DNA of 64,000 nt from the NCBI RefSeq assembly GCF_003058325.1, contig NZ_CP028843.1:4633501-4697500 (forward strand), in the 5' to 3' direction. Origin of the DNA: Methylobacterium currus (GTDB lineage: Bacteria > Pseudomonadota > Alphaproteobacteria > Rhizobiales > Beijerinckiaceae). Made by a program: the position numbers and the translations under genes. Of this stretch, positions 42,818 through 52,378 are shown one piece after another (positions within the stretch are counted from its first letter, which is position 1; each line of letters starts with the position of its first letter). A model generated the notes under the pieces. The model was not told the DNA's origin and made no database searches. It was given only the letters and a program-made list of their open reading frames with translations.

Positions 42818-44716
42818 GTGATCGCACGCCCTCTCACTCGCCGCGCCGCCCTTGCCGCCTTGAGCCTCGCCGCCATGCCGGCCGCAATCCGCGCGCAGGG
42901 CGCTCCCTCAGGCGGTGCCGCCTCCCCCGATGAGGGCTGGCGCCACGGCCTGTCGCTCCTCGGCGAGCCGAAATACCCGGCGGGCTTCACGCATTTCGAT
43001 TATGCCGACCCCAACGCCCCGAAGGGCGGCCTGGTGCGGTTCGGCTCGCAAGGCTCGTTCGACAATTTCAACCTCATCGTCGCCGGGGTGAAGGGCGACC
43101 TCGAGAGCCAGATCCCGCTGATCTACGACACCCTGCTGGCCCAGGCCCAGGACGAGCCCTCGACCTATTACGGCCTGCTGGCCGACGGCGTGCGGCCGGC
43201 CGAGGATCTCGGCAGCGTCGTCTACCGCCTGAGGCCGGAGGCGCGCTGGCACGACGGGAAACCGGTGACGCCGGACGACGTCGTGTTCTCCTTCACGGTG
43301 CTGAAGGAGAACAGCCCGCAATACGCCGCCTACTACCACAACGTGACGAAGGCCGAGGTCGTGGACGCGCGCGAGGTGCGCTTCACCTTCTCGGAAACGG
43401 GCAACCGCGAATTGCCCCAGATCGTCGGCCAGCTCCCGGTTCTCCCCAAGCACTGGTGGGAGGGCAAGGATGCATCGGGCAAGACCCGCAACCCGACCGA
43501 GACGACGCTGGAGATCCCGCTCGGCTCCGGGCCCTACCGCCTCGCCCGGTTCGAGGCCGGCCGCACCGCCACCTATGAGCGGGTGCCGGATTATTGGGGC
43601 CGCGACCTGGCCGTGAACCGCGGCGCGAACAATTTCGACACCCAGCGCGCCGAGTATTTTCGCGATGCGACGGTGATGATCGAGGCGTTCAAGGCTGACC
43701 AGTTCGACTGGCGCACTGAGAACATCGCCCGCAACTGGGCCACCGCCTATGACGGCTTCCCGGCCGTGCGCGAGGGGCGGATCGTCAAGGAGGAGTTCCC
43801 TCAGGCCGGCATGGGCATCATGCAGGCCTTCACCCTCAACCTGCGCCGGAAAAAATTCGCCGACGCGCGGGTGCGCCGGGCCTTCAACCTCGCCTTCGAC
43901 TTCGAGGAGATGAACCGCACCCTGTTCTACGGGCTCTACAAGCGGGTCGATTCGTACTTCTTCGGCACCGAGCTAGCCTCGTCGGGTCTGCCGGAGGGGC
44001 GGGAACGGTCCATCCTGGAGAGCCTCAAGGACAAGGTGCCGGCTTCCGTCTTCACCACGCCCTACAAGAACCCGGTCAACGGCACCCCCGAGGCGGTGCG
44101 CGCGAACCTGCGCGAGGCGGTGCGGCTGTTCCAGGAAGCGGGCTACGAGATCCGCGGCAACCAGATGGTCGAGAAGGCGACCGGCCAGCCCTTCACGGTG
44201 GAGTTCCTCGGCTACGACAACTCGGCCGAGCGGATCGTGCTGCCCTATCGCGCCGCCCTGGAGCGCATCGGCCTCAAGGTGACGTTGCGCGTGGTCGATC
44301 CGGCCCAGTACCAGAACCTCGCCCGCAGCTTCGATTTCGACGCGCTGGCGCTCAGCAACTGGGCCCAATCGCTCTCGCCGGGCAACGAGCAGCGCGACTG
44401 CTGGGGCTCGGCCGCCGCCGACCGGCCGGGCTCGCGCAACCTCGCGGGCATCAAGGATCCGGGGATCGACGCGCTGATCGACAAGGTGATCTATGCGGGC
44501 GACCGCGAGGAGCTGGTGGCGGCGACCCGGGCACTCGACCGGGTGCTTCTCGCCCACGACTACGTGGTGCCGCAATGGTCCTCGAACGTGTCCCGGACCC
44601 TGCGCTGGAACCGCTTCGCCCATCCGGCGACCCTGCCGAAATACGGCGCCTCGGGCTTCCCGACGACGTGGTGGTACGATCAAGACTTGGCCGCCAAGAC
44701 CGGGGCGGCGCGGTGA
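42818..44716 (+). CDS. Extracellular solute-binding protein, family 5 (YejA-like), first copy
   Basis: 632 residues. The Tat-type leader 'LTRRAALAALSLAAMPAAIRAQ' is followed by a peptide/oligopeptide-binding fold: 'FTHFDYADPNAPKGG', 'LRPEARWHDGKPVTPDDV', 'LGSGPYRLARFEAGR', 'RRAFNLAFDFEEMNR'. These motifs are typical of YejA, which delivers peptides or microcin C-like compounds to YejBEF. The GTG start at 42818 leads straight into the leader. The stop overlaps the ATG of the second binding protein. Confidence 0.9.
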   Translation: MIARPLTRRAALAALSLAAMPAAIRAQGAPSGGAASPDEGWRHGLSLLGEPKYPAGFTHFDYADPNAPKGGLVRFGSQGSFDNFNLIVAGVKGDLESQIPLIYDTLLAQAQDEPSTYYGLLADGVRPAEDLGSVVYRLRPEARWHDGKPVTPDDVVFSFTVLKENSPQYAAYYHNVTKAEVVDAREVRFTFSETGNRELPQIVGQLPVLPKHWWEGKDASGKTRNPTETTLEIPLGSGPYRLARFEAGRTATYERVPDYWGRDLAVNRGANNFDTQRAEYFRDATVMIEAFKADQFDWRTENIARNWATAYDGFPAVREGRIVKEEFPQAGMGIMQAFTLNLRRKKFADARVRRAFNLAFDFEEMNRTLFYGLYKRVDSYFFGTELASSGLPEGRERSILESLKDKVPASVFTTPYKNPVNGTPEAVRANLREAVRLFQEAGYEIRGNQMVEKATGQPFTVEFLGYDNSAERIVLPYRAALERIGLKVTLRVVDPAQYQNLARSFDFDALALSNWAQSLSPGNEQRDCWGSAAADRPGSRNLAGIKDPGIDALIDKVIYAGDREELVAATRALDRVLLAHDYVVPQWSSNVSRTLRWNRFAHPATLPKYGASGFPTTWWYDQDLAAKTGAAR

Positions 44717-46557
44717 TGCGCCGGCGCAGCTTCCTGGTCGGAAGCGGGGCGGCCTTGCTGGCCGCCCGCACCCCGGCCTTCGCGCAAGGCGCCGAGCGCC
44801 ACGGCCTGTCGAGCTTCGGCGACCTGAAATACCCGGCGAATTTCGCGCGCTTCGACTACGTCGACCCGCTGGCGCCGAAGGGCGGCACCTTCTCGGCGCA
44901 GCTCTCGACGACGAGCGGCAACCAGGCCTTCGAGACCTTCAACACCCTCAACATCTACGTGCTGAAGGGCGACGGCGCCGCCGGCATGGACCTGACGTTC
45001 GACAGCCTGATGGTCCGGGCCCTCGACGAGCCGGACGCGGTCTACGGCCTCGTCGCCCGCAGCGTGACGGTCGGCGACGACGGCCTGTCCTACCGCTTCG
45101 CCTTGCGCCCGCAGGCCCGCTTCCATGACGGCTCGCGGCTCACCGCCCGCGACGTCGCCTTCTCGATCACGACGCTGAAGGAGAAGGGCCACCCGCAGAT
45201 CGCCGCCGTCCTGCGCGACGTGACGAGTGCGAGTGCGGAGGGCGACGACGCGGTGGTGGTGCGCTTCGCCTCCGGCCGCAGCCGCGACCTGCCGCTGATC
45301 GTCGCCGGCCTGCCGGTCTTCTCGGAAACCTATTACCGCGGCCGCGACTTCGAGGCTTCGACCCTGGAGCCGCCGCTCGGCTCCGGACCCTACCGGGTGG
45401 CGCGGTTCGAGATCGGCCGCTTCATCGCCTTCGAGCGCGTCGCGGATTACTGGGGTGCCGACCTGCCGGTGACGATCGGCCAGTACAACTTTTCGGACAT
45501 TCGCTACGAGTATTTTCGCGACCGCGACGTCGCCTTCGAGGCGTTCAAGGCCGGCACCTTCACATGGCGGGAGGAATTCACCTCCCGGGTTTGGGCCACG
45601 GGCTACGACTTCCCGGCCGCCCAGGAAGGCCGGGTCAGGCGCGAGACGGTGCCGGACGCCACGCCCTCGGGCACGCAGGGCTGGTTCCTCAATACCCGCC
45701 GGCCGGTCTTCCGCGATCCGCGCATCCGCGAGGCGATCGGGCTCGCCTTCGACTTCGAGTGGTCGAACCAGAACCTGATGTACGGCGCCTACAAGCGCAC
45801 CGCCTCGTTCTTCGAGAATTCCGACCTGAAGGCGGACGGAAAGCCGTCGCCTGAGGAACTGGCGCTCCTCGAGCCGTTCCGCGGCCAGGTGCCCGACGAG
45901 GTCTTTACCGAGCCGTGGTCGCCGCCGCGCTCGGACGGATCGGGCCAGGACCGGGCCCTGCTGCGCCGGGCGGACACGCTCCTGCGCCAGGCCGGCTGCA
46001 CCCGCGACGGCACCGTCATGACGCTGCCGGACGGCCAGCCGCTCGCCTTCGAGTTCCTGGATTCCTCCCCGGTCTTCCAGCCGCTGCTGCAATCCTACAT
46101 CAAGAACCTGAGCCTGCTCGGCATCCGCGCCAGCTCTCGCCTCGTCGACGCGGCGCAGTACCAGGCACGGCTGAAGGATTTCGACTTCGACGTGGTCTCG
46201 GCCCGGTTCGGCGGCTCGGTCACACCGGGGGCGGCCCTGCGCGAGGTCTATGGCAGCCGCAGCGCCAGGATTCCGGGCTCGCAGAACCTCGCCGGCATCG
46301 AGAACCCCGCCGCCGACGCGCTGCTCGACCGAATCGCCGACGCCGCCTCCCGGCCGGCGCTCACCACCGCCTGCCGGGCACTCGACCGGGTGCTGCGCGC
46401 CGGCCGCTACTGGGTGCCGATGTGGTACGGCGCCACTCACCGCCTCGCGCTCTGGGACCTGTACGGCCGGCCGCGCGACTTGCCCCGATATGGCCTCGGC
46501 GTGCCCGCCTTGTGGTGGCACGACGCCGACAAGGCCCGAAAGATCGGACGGACCTGA
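44716..46557 (+). CDS. Extracellular solute-binding protein, family 5 (YejA-like), second copy
   Basis: 613 residues, clearly homologous to the preceding gene throughout ('[15 protein letters not shown]', '[15 protein letters not shown]', '[15 protein letters not shown]'), so a tandem duplication that has diverged. Leader '[20 protein letters not shown]' is Tat-like. The ATG overlaps the previous stop (TGATG) and YejB follows 4 bases after its own stop, so all three are one operon. The two copies may widen the range of ligands. Confidence 0.9.
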   Translation: MRRRSFLVGSGAALLAARTPAFAQGAERHGLSSFGDLKYPANFARFDYVDPLAPKGGTFSAQLSTTSGNQAFETFNTLNIYVLKGDGAAGMDLTFDSLMVRALDEPDAVYGLVARSVTVGDDGLSYRFALRPQARFHDGSRLTARDVAFSITTLKEKGHPQIAAVLRDVTSASAEGDDAVVVRFASGRSRDLPLIVAGLPVFSETYYRGRDFEASTLEPPLGSGPYRVARFEIGRFIAFERVADYWGADLPVTIGQYNFSDIRYEYFRDRDVAFEAFKAGTFTWREEFTSRVWATGYDFPAAQEGRVRRETVPDATPSGTQGWFLNTRRPVFRDPRIREAIGLAFDFEWSNQNLMYGAYKRTASFFENSDLKADGKPSPEELALLEPFRGQVPDEVFTEPWSPPRSDGSGQDRALLRRADTLLRQAGCTRDGTVMTLPDGQPLAFEFLDSSPVFQPLLQSYIKNLSLLGIRASSRLVDAAQYQARLKDFDFDVVSARFGGSVTPGAALREVYGSRSARIPGSQNLAGIENPAADALLDRIADAASRPALTTACRALDRVLRAGRYWVPMWYGATHRLALWDLYGRPRDLPRYGLGVPALWWHDADKARKIGRT

Positions 46558-46561
46558 CATC

Positions 46562-47668
46562 ATGGCCGCCTATATCCTGCGCCGCCTGCTCCTGATGATC
46601 CCGACGATCCTCGGGATCCTGCTGATCTCCTTCGCGATCGTGCAATTCGCCCCCGGCGGGCCGGTGGAGCGGGTGCTGGCCCAGCTCCAGGGCCAGAACA
46701 CCGCCATGTCCCGGGTCACCGGCGGCGGCGGCGACCTCGCCGGGCGCGGCGGCCCGTCGACCGGCGGAGGCGGGGAGTCGAATTCCCGCTACCGCGGCGC
46801 GCAAGGCCTCGATCCGGCCTTCATCAAGCGCCTGGAGCAGCAATTCGGCTTCGACAAGCCGGCGCCCGAGCGCTTCCTGAAGATGCTGTGGGACTATGCC
46901 CGTTTCGATTTCGGCAAGAGCTATTTTCGCGATGTCTCGGTGCTCCAGCTGATCCGCGAGAAGCTGCCGGTCTCGATCAGCCTCGGGCTCTGGATGACGC
47001 TGATCTCCTATGCGATCTCGATCCCGCTGGGCATCCGCAAGGCGGTCCGCGACGGCTCGCCCTTCGACGTCTGGACCTCGGGCGTCGTCATCGTCGGCTA
47101 CGCGATCCCCGGCTTCCTGTTCGCGATCCTCTTGATCGTGCTGTTTGCCGGCGGCTCGTTCCTGCAGATCTTTCCCCTGCGCGGCCTGACCAGCGAGGGC
47201 TGGTCGCAATTCCCGCTCTGGCAGAAGGTGACGGACTACCTCTGGCACATCACCCTGCCGATCATCGCCATGGCGATCGGCGCCTTCGCCACCTCGACGC
47301 TGCTGACCAAGAACTCGTTCCTCGACGAGATCCGCAAGCAATACGTGCTGACCGCGCGGATGAAGGGCCTGTCCGAGCGCCAGGTGCTCTACGGCCACGT
47401 TTTTCGCAACGCGATGCTGATCGTGGTGGCGGGCTTCCCGGGCGCGTTCATCTCGGCGTTCTTCGCCGGCTCGCTCCTGATCGAGACCATCTTCAGCCTC
47501 GACGGGCTGGGCCTCCTGTCGTTCGAATCGATCGTGAACCGCGACTACCCGGTGGTGTTCGCCAACCTCTACATCTTCTCGCTCTTAGGGTTGGTGGTGA
47601 ACCTGATCTCCGACCTGACCTATAGCTGGATCGATCCCAGGATCGATTTCGAGGCGCGGGCGGCGTGA
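46562..47668 (+). CDS. yejB: ABC transporter permease YejB
   Basis: 368-residue inner-membrane permease. '[20 protein letters not shown]' opens the first membrane segment, and the Gly-rich insert '[14 protein letters not shown]' is typical of YejB. The EAA-like loop reads '[20 protein letters not shown]', and the end '[18 protein letters not shown]' is conserved. YejE (second permease) and YejF (ATPase) should follow but are absent; instead a 118-bp repeat begins 28 bases after the stop. Without partners elsewhere, the importer would not work. Confidence 0.94.
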   Translation: MAAYILRRLLLMIPTILGILLISFAIVQFAPGGPVERVLAQLQGQNTAMSRVTGGGGDLAGRGGPSTGGGGESNSRYRGAQGLDPAFIKRLEQQFGFDKPAPERFLKMLWDYARFDFGKSYFRDVSVLQLIREKLPVSISLGLWMTLISYAISIPLGIRKAVRDGSPFDVWTSGVVIVGYAIPGFLFAILLIVLFAGGSFLQIFPLRGLTSEGWSQFPLWQKVTDYLWHITLPIIAMAIGAFATSTLLTKNSFLDEIRKQYVLTARMKGLSERQVLYGHVFRNAMLIVVAGFPGAFISAFFAGSLLIETIFSLDGLGLLSFESIVNRDYPVVFANLYIFSLLGLVVNLISDLTYSWIDPRIDFEARAA

Positions 47669-47696
47669 GGCGCGCCGCGATGAAGGGGCAGGTCCG

Positions 47697-47814
47697 ATAC
47701 CGCAGCGCCTTCGAAAGGACTCGTTCGAAGGCGCTGGCCAAGCCCGAATGGGCGCCGGCGCTGATGCGCCGGCCGCTTTCGCATCGACGTGTCGATGCGA
47801 AAGCGCGATGGTAT
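47697..47814 (+). repeat. 118-bp hairpin-rich repeat, copy 1
   Basis: Begins ATACC and ends GGTAT. It contains three dyads: AGCGCCTTCGAA/TTCGAAGGCGCT (12 bp), GCCGGCGC/GCGCCGGC (8 bp), and CGCTTTCGCATCGAC/GTCGATGCGAAAGCG (15 bp). Identical to copy 2 at 113 of 118 positions, in the same orientation. No open reading frame of its own. Confidence 0.9.
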
Positions 47815-47862
47815 GACAGACTCGTTCGAAAGATCTCTCCAGCAATCCACACCTTCCATCAA

Positions 47863-47898
47863 TCATCCCGGGCTCTCGCCTGCGGCGGGCCCCGGGAC
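47863..47898. repeat. REP-like palindrome, copy D
   Basis: TCATCCCGGGCTCTCGCC ... GGCGGGCCCCGGGA, 49 bases downstream of the 118-bp repeat copy 1 and 50 bases before the fliP stop. Confidence 0.6.
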
Positions 47899-47947
47899 GG
47901 ACGGTGGCGGACGGTTGTCAATGACCGGTCCGGCGGTCGAACCACCG

Positions 47948-48739
47948 CTAAAAGAACGACCGCACCAGCCCGCTCACCAGCAGGTTCCATCCGTCGATCA
48001 GGATGAAGAACAGCACCTTGAACGGCAGCGAGATGACCGTCGGCGGCAGCATCATCATGCCCATCGACATCACGATCGTGGAGACGATCATGTCGATGAC
48101 GAGGAAGGGCAGGGCGATGAGGAAGCCGATCTCGAAGCCGCGGCGCAGCTCGGAGATCATGAAGGCCGGGATCAGGATGCGCAGGTCGATCTTCTCGCCC
48201 TCCTGCGCCTTCGGGAAGGTGCGGGTGGCGAGGTCCTGGAAGGTCTGGAGATCCTTCGGCCGCACCTGGGCCGACATGAACTCGCGGAACGGATCGGTGA
48301 TGCGGGCGAAGGCCTCCTCCTCGCTGATCCGGTTCTCCTGAAGCGGCCGCACGCCCTCGTTCCAGGCCCGGTCGAAGGTCGGCGCCATGACGTAGAAGGT
48401 CATGAACAGCGACAGGCTGACGAGGAAGAGGTTGGCGGGCGTGCTCTGGAGGCCGAGCCCCGAGCGCAGGAACGAGAAGGCGACGGCAAAGCGCGTGAAG
48501 CTCGTCACCATCACGAGCAGCCCCGGCGCGAGCGACAGCACCGTGAGCAGGGCGACGAGCTGGAGGATGCGCCCGCTCGCGGCGCCGTTGCCGGGGGGCA
48601 GGAGCGCGTCGAGGCCCGGGATGCCGGTGACGCCGCTGCCGCCCGCCGCACCCTGCGCCAGGGCAGCGCCGGCGGGCAGGAGCAGGAGCGCGAGCGTCCC
48701 GAGGGCGAGAACGGTGCGCCGGCTCACGGGACCCGTCAT
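47948..48739 (-). CDS. fliP: Flagellar export apparatus protein FliP
   Basis: 263 residues. A signal peptide ('VLALGTLALLLLPAGAALAQ') is followed by four membrane segments and the FliP signatures 'VMVTSFTRFAVAFSFLRSG', 'TFYVMAPTFDRAWNEGV' and 'FLVIDMIVSTIVMSMGMMM'. It forms the core of the flagellar type III export gate. ATG at 48739 overlaps the fliL stop. It is the last gene of the ten-gene minus-strand flagellar run. Confidence 0.96.
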   Translation of the reverse strand: MTGPVSRRTVLALGTLALLLLPAGAALAQGAAGGSGVTGIPGLDALLPPGNGAASGRILQLVALLTVLSLAPGLLVMVTSFTRFAVAFSFLRSGLGLQSTPANLFLVSLSLFMTFYVMAPTFDRAWNEGVRPLQENRISEEEAFARITDPFREFMSAQVRPKDLQTFQDLATRTFPKAQEGEKIDLRILIPAFMISELRRGFEIGFLIALPFLVIDMIVSTIVMSMGMMMLPPTVISLPFKVLFFILIDGWNLLVSGLVRSFF

Positions 48740-49230
48740 TGCACCACCAGGGCCTCGACGATCAGCTCGCGGATCGCCCCTTTGGTGCGCAAGGACACGC
48801 GCTCGTTGAGGTCCTCGCGCAGGTGCTGCAGGCCGCTCGCCCCCTCGATCTGCGCCGTCGAGAGCGTGCGCAGATAGGCGACGATGTCGGCCTTGATCTC
48901 CGCCACGGTGATGTCCGGGGTCGGCAGGCTGCCGGTCTTGAACACCACCGAGGATTCGAGCCGGATCCAGGAATCGGCCGGCTCGGCGAGGTTCGTCACC
49001 ACCGAGCCGACGCTGCGCAGGGACAGCTCGCCCGAGTAGTTCAGCACCTTGGCGGCCTTCTCGTGCTCCTGCGCCTCGCGGGTCTTCTGGTCGACCGCCT
49101 TCTCGACGCTCGTCATCAGGTACAGGCCGAGCCCGGCGCCGGTGCCGACCGCCACCAGGGTGCAGAGGGCGAGCGCGCCGATCCAGGCCTTGGCCCCGCC
49201 CTTCTTCGTCTCGTCCTTCTTGTCCGCCAT
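48736..49230 (-). CDS. fliL: Flagellar basal body-associated protein FliL
   Basis: 164 residues. A Lys-rich cytoplasmic start and one membrane segment ('WIGALALCTLVAVGTGAGLG') precede a periplasmic domain ending 'LNERVSLRTKGAIRELIVEA'. FliL supports stator function around the MotA/B units. It lies between flgH and fliP as in other Hyphomicrobiales. Confidence 0.93.
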   Translation of the reverse strand: MADKKDETKKGGAKAWIGALALCTLVAVGTGAGLGLYLMTSVEKAVDQKTREAQEHEKAAKVLNYSGELSLRSVGSVVTNLAEPADSWIRLESSVVFKTGSLPTPDITVAEIKADIVAYLRTLSTAQIEGASGLQHLREDLNERVSLRTKGAIRELIVEALVVQ

Positions 49231-49255
49231 CGCGGGTCCTCAAGTTCTAAGGCCG

Positions 49256-50008
49256 TCAGAACGGCGCGACGGTCTCGAAGATCTGCTGGCCGAGGGTCGG
49301 TCCCTGCACGTCGGTCAGGCGGCCGCGGCCACCATAGGAGACCCGGGCCTCGGCGATCTTGTCGTAGTCGATGGTGTTCTTGCGCGAGATGTCGCGCGGC
49401 CGGACGATGCCGGCGACGTTGAGCACCCGGACCTCGTTGTTGACCCGGATCTCCTGCGAGCCGCTGATCAGAAGGTTGCCGTTCGGCAGGACCTCGGTGA
49501 TCACCGCGGCGACCGACAGGCTCAAGGTCTCCTTGCGGTCGATCGTGCCCTGGCCCTTGGTCTCGGTGCCGGAGCGGATGCCGGTATCGGCGGTGGCCGA
49601 ATCCTTCAGCCCCGAGACGCCGTAGCCGAAATCGAAGCCGAGGCTCGACTTCTGGCTGCGCGAACGGTCGCTGGCATTGTCGAACTGGGCCTTGTCGTTG
49701 ATCAGGATGCTGACCGTCAGCACGTCGCCGATGTTGCGGGCGCGGGGATCCTGGAACAGGTCGGCGCTCGCCGGCGACCAGGTCGAGTGGTAGCCGTGCC
49801 GGCTCTGGAGCGAGCCGAAGGTCGAGGGCAGGGCCTCGCGCGGGGCGGCGAGGCCGGTGCCGATCGGCGTCAGGACCGGCGGGCGGCCGAACTCGTCGAG
49901 CTTGCTCTGGCAGCCGGCCAGGAAAAGGCTCGACGTGGCGAGACCCGCGGCGGCCAAGGACAGCAGGCGATGGGTGAGGAGGCGGGTGGCCTGGTTCGGG
50001 CGGGTCAT
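49256..50008 (-). CDS. flgH: Flagellar L-ring protein FlgH
   Basis: 250 residues. Lipoprotein signal with lipobox 'LFLAGCQ' (C33), then the FlgH domain: 'DPRARNIGDVLTVSI', 'ITEVLPNGNLLISGSQEIRV', 'LNVAGIVRPRDIS', ending 'GQQIFETVAPF'. It forms the outer-membrane ring around the rod. ATG overlaps the motE-like stop by one base. Confidence 0.96.
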   Translation of the reverse strand: MTRPNQATRLLTHRLLSLAAAGLATSSLFLAGCQSKLDEFGRPPVLTPIGTGLAAPREALPSTFGSLQSRHGYHSTWSPASADLFQDPRARNIGDVLTVSILINDKAQFDNASDRSRSQKSSLGFDFGYGVSGLKDSATADTGIRSGTETKGQGTIDRKETLSLSVAAVITEVLPNGNLLISGSQEIRVNNEVRVLNVAGIVRPRDISRKNTIDYDKIAEARVSYGGRGRLTDVQGPTLGQQIFETVAPF

Positions 50009-50589
50009 CACGATCTCTCGTTGTCCTTGCGGCGGCCGGCCTCGGCCATGCGGCGGGCCAGGGCCGCGGCGCGGGAGGCTTCCATCTCGGCGAGCACCGC
50101 GCTCGCCGCCCGGGCATTGAGCTTCACCAGGATCGCCGCGGCGTTGTCCTCGGGCATGTTGGCGAGCTGGAGCGCCGCGGCGTCGGCCTTCATCTTGGCG
50201 TAGACCGCCACCACGCTCTCGTCGGCCTTGGCCAGGAACTCCTTGCGGCGCTGGACCACCGCCTCGTACTCGGCGCGCTTCTCCTCGAGGCGGCGGATGC
50301 GCTCCTCGACCTGCTTCTCGAGCGCGGCGAGCTGCTCCTTCTGCCAGGCGAAGCGGGCATCGGCCGCCGCATCCGCGATGGTGGCGCAGTAGCCGGTCCT
50401 GCCCGGGTCCTTCACGTCCTTGGCGACGAAATCCTGGGCGGTCGGCTCCTTCGGGGCGTCCCGGGCGGCGATGGCGCGCAAAGCCGCGTCCTTGGCCGGA
50501 TCGCTCGCCGCCCCGCCATGGCCGTCGCCGGCGGCCAGCGCCGGGCCGGCGAGCGCCAGCAGGAGGGCTGTCACGAGGATCCGGCTCAT
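50008..50589 (-). CDS. motE: MotE-like flagellar chaperone
   Basis: 193 residues with a signal peptide ('ILVTALLLALAGPALAAG'), a long Arg/Glu-rich coiled coil (about residues 85-125), and an MgtE-N-like helical end ('LANMPEDNAAAILVKLNARA'). In Sinorhizobium the gene at this place between flgI and flgH is motE, whose product helps fold MotC; the same order and layout here support the name, by position more than by sequence. Confidence 0.75.
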   Translation of the reverse strand: MSRILVTALLLALAGPALAAGDGHGGAASDPAKDAALRAIAARDAPKEPTAQDFVAKDVKDPGRTGYCATIADAAADARFAWQKEQLAALEKQVEERIRRLEEKRAEYEAVVQRRKEFLAKADESVVAVYAKMKADAAALQLANMPEDNAAAILVKLNARAASAVLAEMEASRAAALARRMAEAGRRKDNERS

Positions 50590-51737
50590 TGGACGACGAG
50601 CTCCGCCTGGAGGGCACCGGCGGTCTTCACCGCCTGGAGGATCGCGATGATGTCGGTGGGCTTCAGGCCTACCTGGTTGAGCCCGCGCACCAGGGTCTGC
50701 AGGTCGGAGCCGCCGAGCACCGCGAGCTTGCCCTGCTCCTCGCGGGCCGCCACCTCGGTGCGCGGCACCACCGTGGTCTGGCCGTTGGAGAACGGCGCGG
50801 GCTGCGACACTTCCGGCGTCTCGGTGACCCGCACCGTGAGGTTGCCGTGGGTGACCGCCACCGTGGAGATCTGCACGTTGCGGCCGATCACCACCGTGCC
50901 GGTGCGCTGGTCGACCACGACCCGGGCCGGCACGTCGGGCTGGATCGTCAGGTCGCCGATCTCGGCGACGAGGCGGGGCAGGATCATGTCGCGGGGGCGC
51001 TGGAGCACCACCGAGCGCTGGTCGCGCGGGCTGGCGATGCGGTGGCGGAAGCGGCCGACCGCGTAGGCATTGATCGCGTCGGCGATCATCGTGGCGGTCT
51101 TGAAGTCGGGATTCTTCAGCTCGAAGATCAGCTCGGGCAGGTCGCGGAACGCGCCCGGCACCTCGCGCTCGATCAGCGCGCCGTTGGGGATGCGGCCGGC
51201 GGTCGGCACGCCCTGCGTCAGCTGCTCGGCCTGGCCCTGGGCGGAGAAGCCCGAGACCGCCAGCGGCCCCTGCGCGGCGGCGTAGACGTTGCCGTCGCCG
51301 CCCGACAGGGGCGTCATCAGGAGGGTGCCGCCGCGCAGGGAGGTCGCGTCGCCCAGCGAGGTGACCGTCACGTCGATGCGCGAACCGGCGCCTACGTAAG
51401 GCGGCAGGTCGGCGGTCACCATCACGGCGGCGACGTTGCGGGTGCGCAGGCGCGCGTCGCGCACGTTGATGCCCATCCGGTCGAGCATCGATTGCAGCGC
51501 CTGCTCGGTGAACTGGGCGTTGCGCAGGGTGTCGCCGGTGCCCTGGAGGCCGGTGACGAGGCCATAGCCGACGATCTGGTTGTCGCGCACGCCCTTGAGG
51601 CTCGCGATGTCCTTGATCCGGGTATAGCCGCCGCTGGCGATCACCGGCGCGGCGGCGCGCGCCGGGACGGCCGGTGCCGAGGCGACGACCAAGGCGACGA
51701 CCAGGGCGAGCGCGATGCGGAAGGCGGCGCGCATCAT
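50586..51737 (-). CDS. flgI: Flagellar P-ring protein FlgI
   Basis: 383 residues. A signal peptide is followed by 'RIKDIASLKGVRDNQIVGYG' and 'GLVTGLQGTGDTL', then 'VMVTADLPPYVGAGSRID', 'MTPLSGGDGNVYAAAQGPL' and the C-terminal 'LVRGLNQVGLKPTDIIAILQ'. It forms the periplasmic ring around the rod. The start is one of two tandem ATG codons. Overlaps flgA upstream and motE downstream by a few bases. Confidence 0.97.
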   Translation of the reverse strand: MMRAAFRIALALVVALVVASAPAVPARAAAPVIASGGYTRIKDIASLKGVRDNQIVGYGLVTGLQGTGDTLRNAQFTEQALQSMLDRMGINVRDARLRTRNVAAVMVTADLPPYVGAGSRIDVTVTSLGDATSLRGGTLLMTPLSGGDGNVYAAAQGPLAVSGFSAQGQAEQLTQGVPTAGRIPNGALIEREVPGAFRDLPELIFELKNPDFKTATMIADAINAYAVGRFRHRIASPRDQRSVVLQRPRDMILPRLVAEIGDLTIQPDVPARVVVDQRTGTVVIGRNVQISTVAVTHGNLTVRVTETPEVSQPAPFSNGQTTVVPRTEVAAREEQGKLAVLGGSDLQTLVRGLNQVGLKPTDIIAILQAVKTAGALQAELVVQ

Positions 51738-52225
51738 CAGAAGCCGCCGATCTTGATGCGGCCATCGGCCATCACGGTGCCCAGCACGATGCGGTTGGTG
51801 TCGGTGTTGCGCACCCGGATGGTCTCGCCGAGGCCGCCATTCTGCAGCGGCGCCCCGACCGCCGTGATGACGAGGCCGTTCTCCTCGAAGATCATCTGGG
51901 TCGGCGTGCCGCGGCTCACGAGGCGCGGATCGTCGACCGCGTTGACCGGCACCGGCTCGCCCGGCAGCAGCGTCCGGCGGGCGACCCGCCCGACGATGGC
52001 GAGCGGCGCGTCGATGACCGCGGCCCGGGCCCGGTAGGTCGTCGGGTAGGCCTGGAGCCGCAGCATCGATTCCTTGATCGTGTCGCCCGGATAGATCGTC
52101 ACGGTCGGCACCGGCAGCATCATCTCGTCGGCCGCGCGCGCGGGAGCCGACGGGACGAGGCCGAGCGCGGCCGGAAGGCCGAGGAGCGCCAGGAGAAGGA
52201 GGAAGCGCCGGGAAGAGGAGGGCAT
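51737..52225 (-). CDS. flgA: Flagellar P-ring assembly chaperone FlgA
   Basis: 162 residues with a Sec signal ('LLLLALLGLPAALGLVPSAPA') and the SAF-like C-terminal domain: 'ARRTLLPGEPVPVNAVDDPR', 'MIFEENGLVITAVG', 'IRVRNTDTNRIVLGTV'. It chaperones FlgI in the periplasm. A 140-base gap separates it from flgG. Confidence 0.92.
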   Translation of the reverse strand: MPSSSRRFLLLLALLGLPAALGLVPSAPARAADEMMLPVPTVTIYPGDTIKESMLRLQAYPTTYRARAAVIDAPLAIVGRVARRTLLPGEPVPVNAVDDPRLVSRGTPTQMIFEENGLVITAVGAPLQNGGLGETIRVRNTDTNRIVLGTVMADGRIKIGGF

Positions 52226-52322
52226 GGGGGTTGTACGTGCCGGGAGGAGTGGCGCCGCCTTGCGGCGGCGTGGCAGTCTCGCCGAGAGCGGCGGGCCGGA
52301 TCGCGGGCCCGCCGCGGACCGG

Positions 52323-52378
52323 ATCAGCGGATCCGGGCTAGCGGATTCGACTCAGCGGACGCGACTTAGCGAATTCCC
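52323..52378. repeat. Short degenerate tandem repeat at the flgG 3' end
   Basis: Four imperfect units of 13-15 bases, each containing AGCGRAT/AGCGGAC-like sequence; the last unit includes the flgG stop. Read on the minus strand each unit holds CGCTRA or CGCTAG, so the flgG end and its stop appear to have been copied in tandem. Confidence 0.5.
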
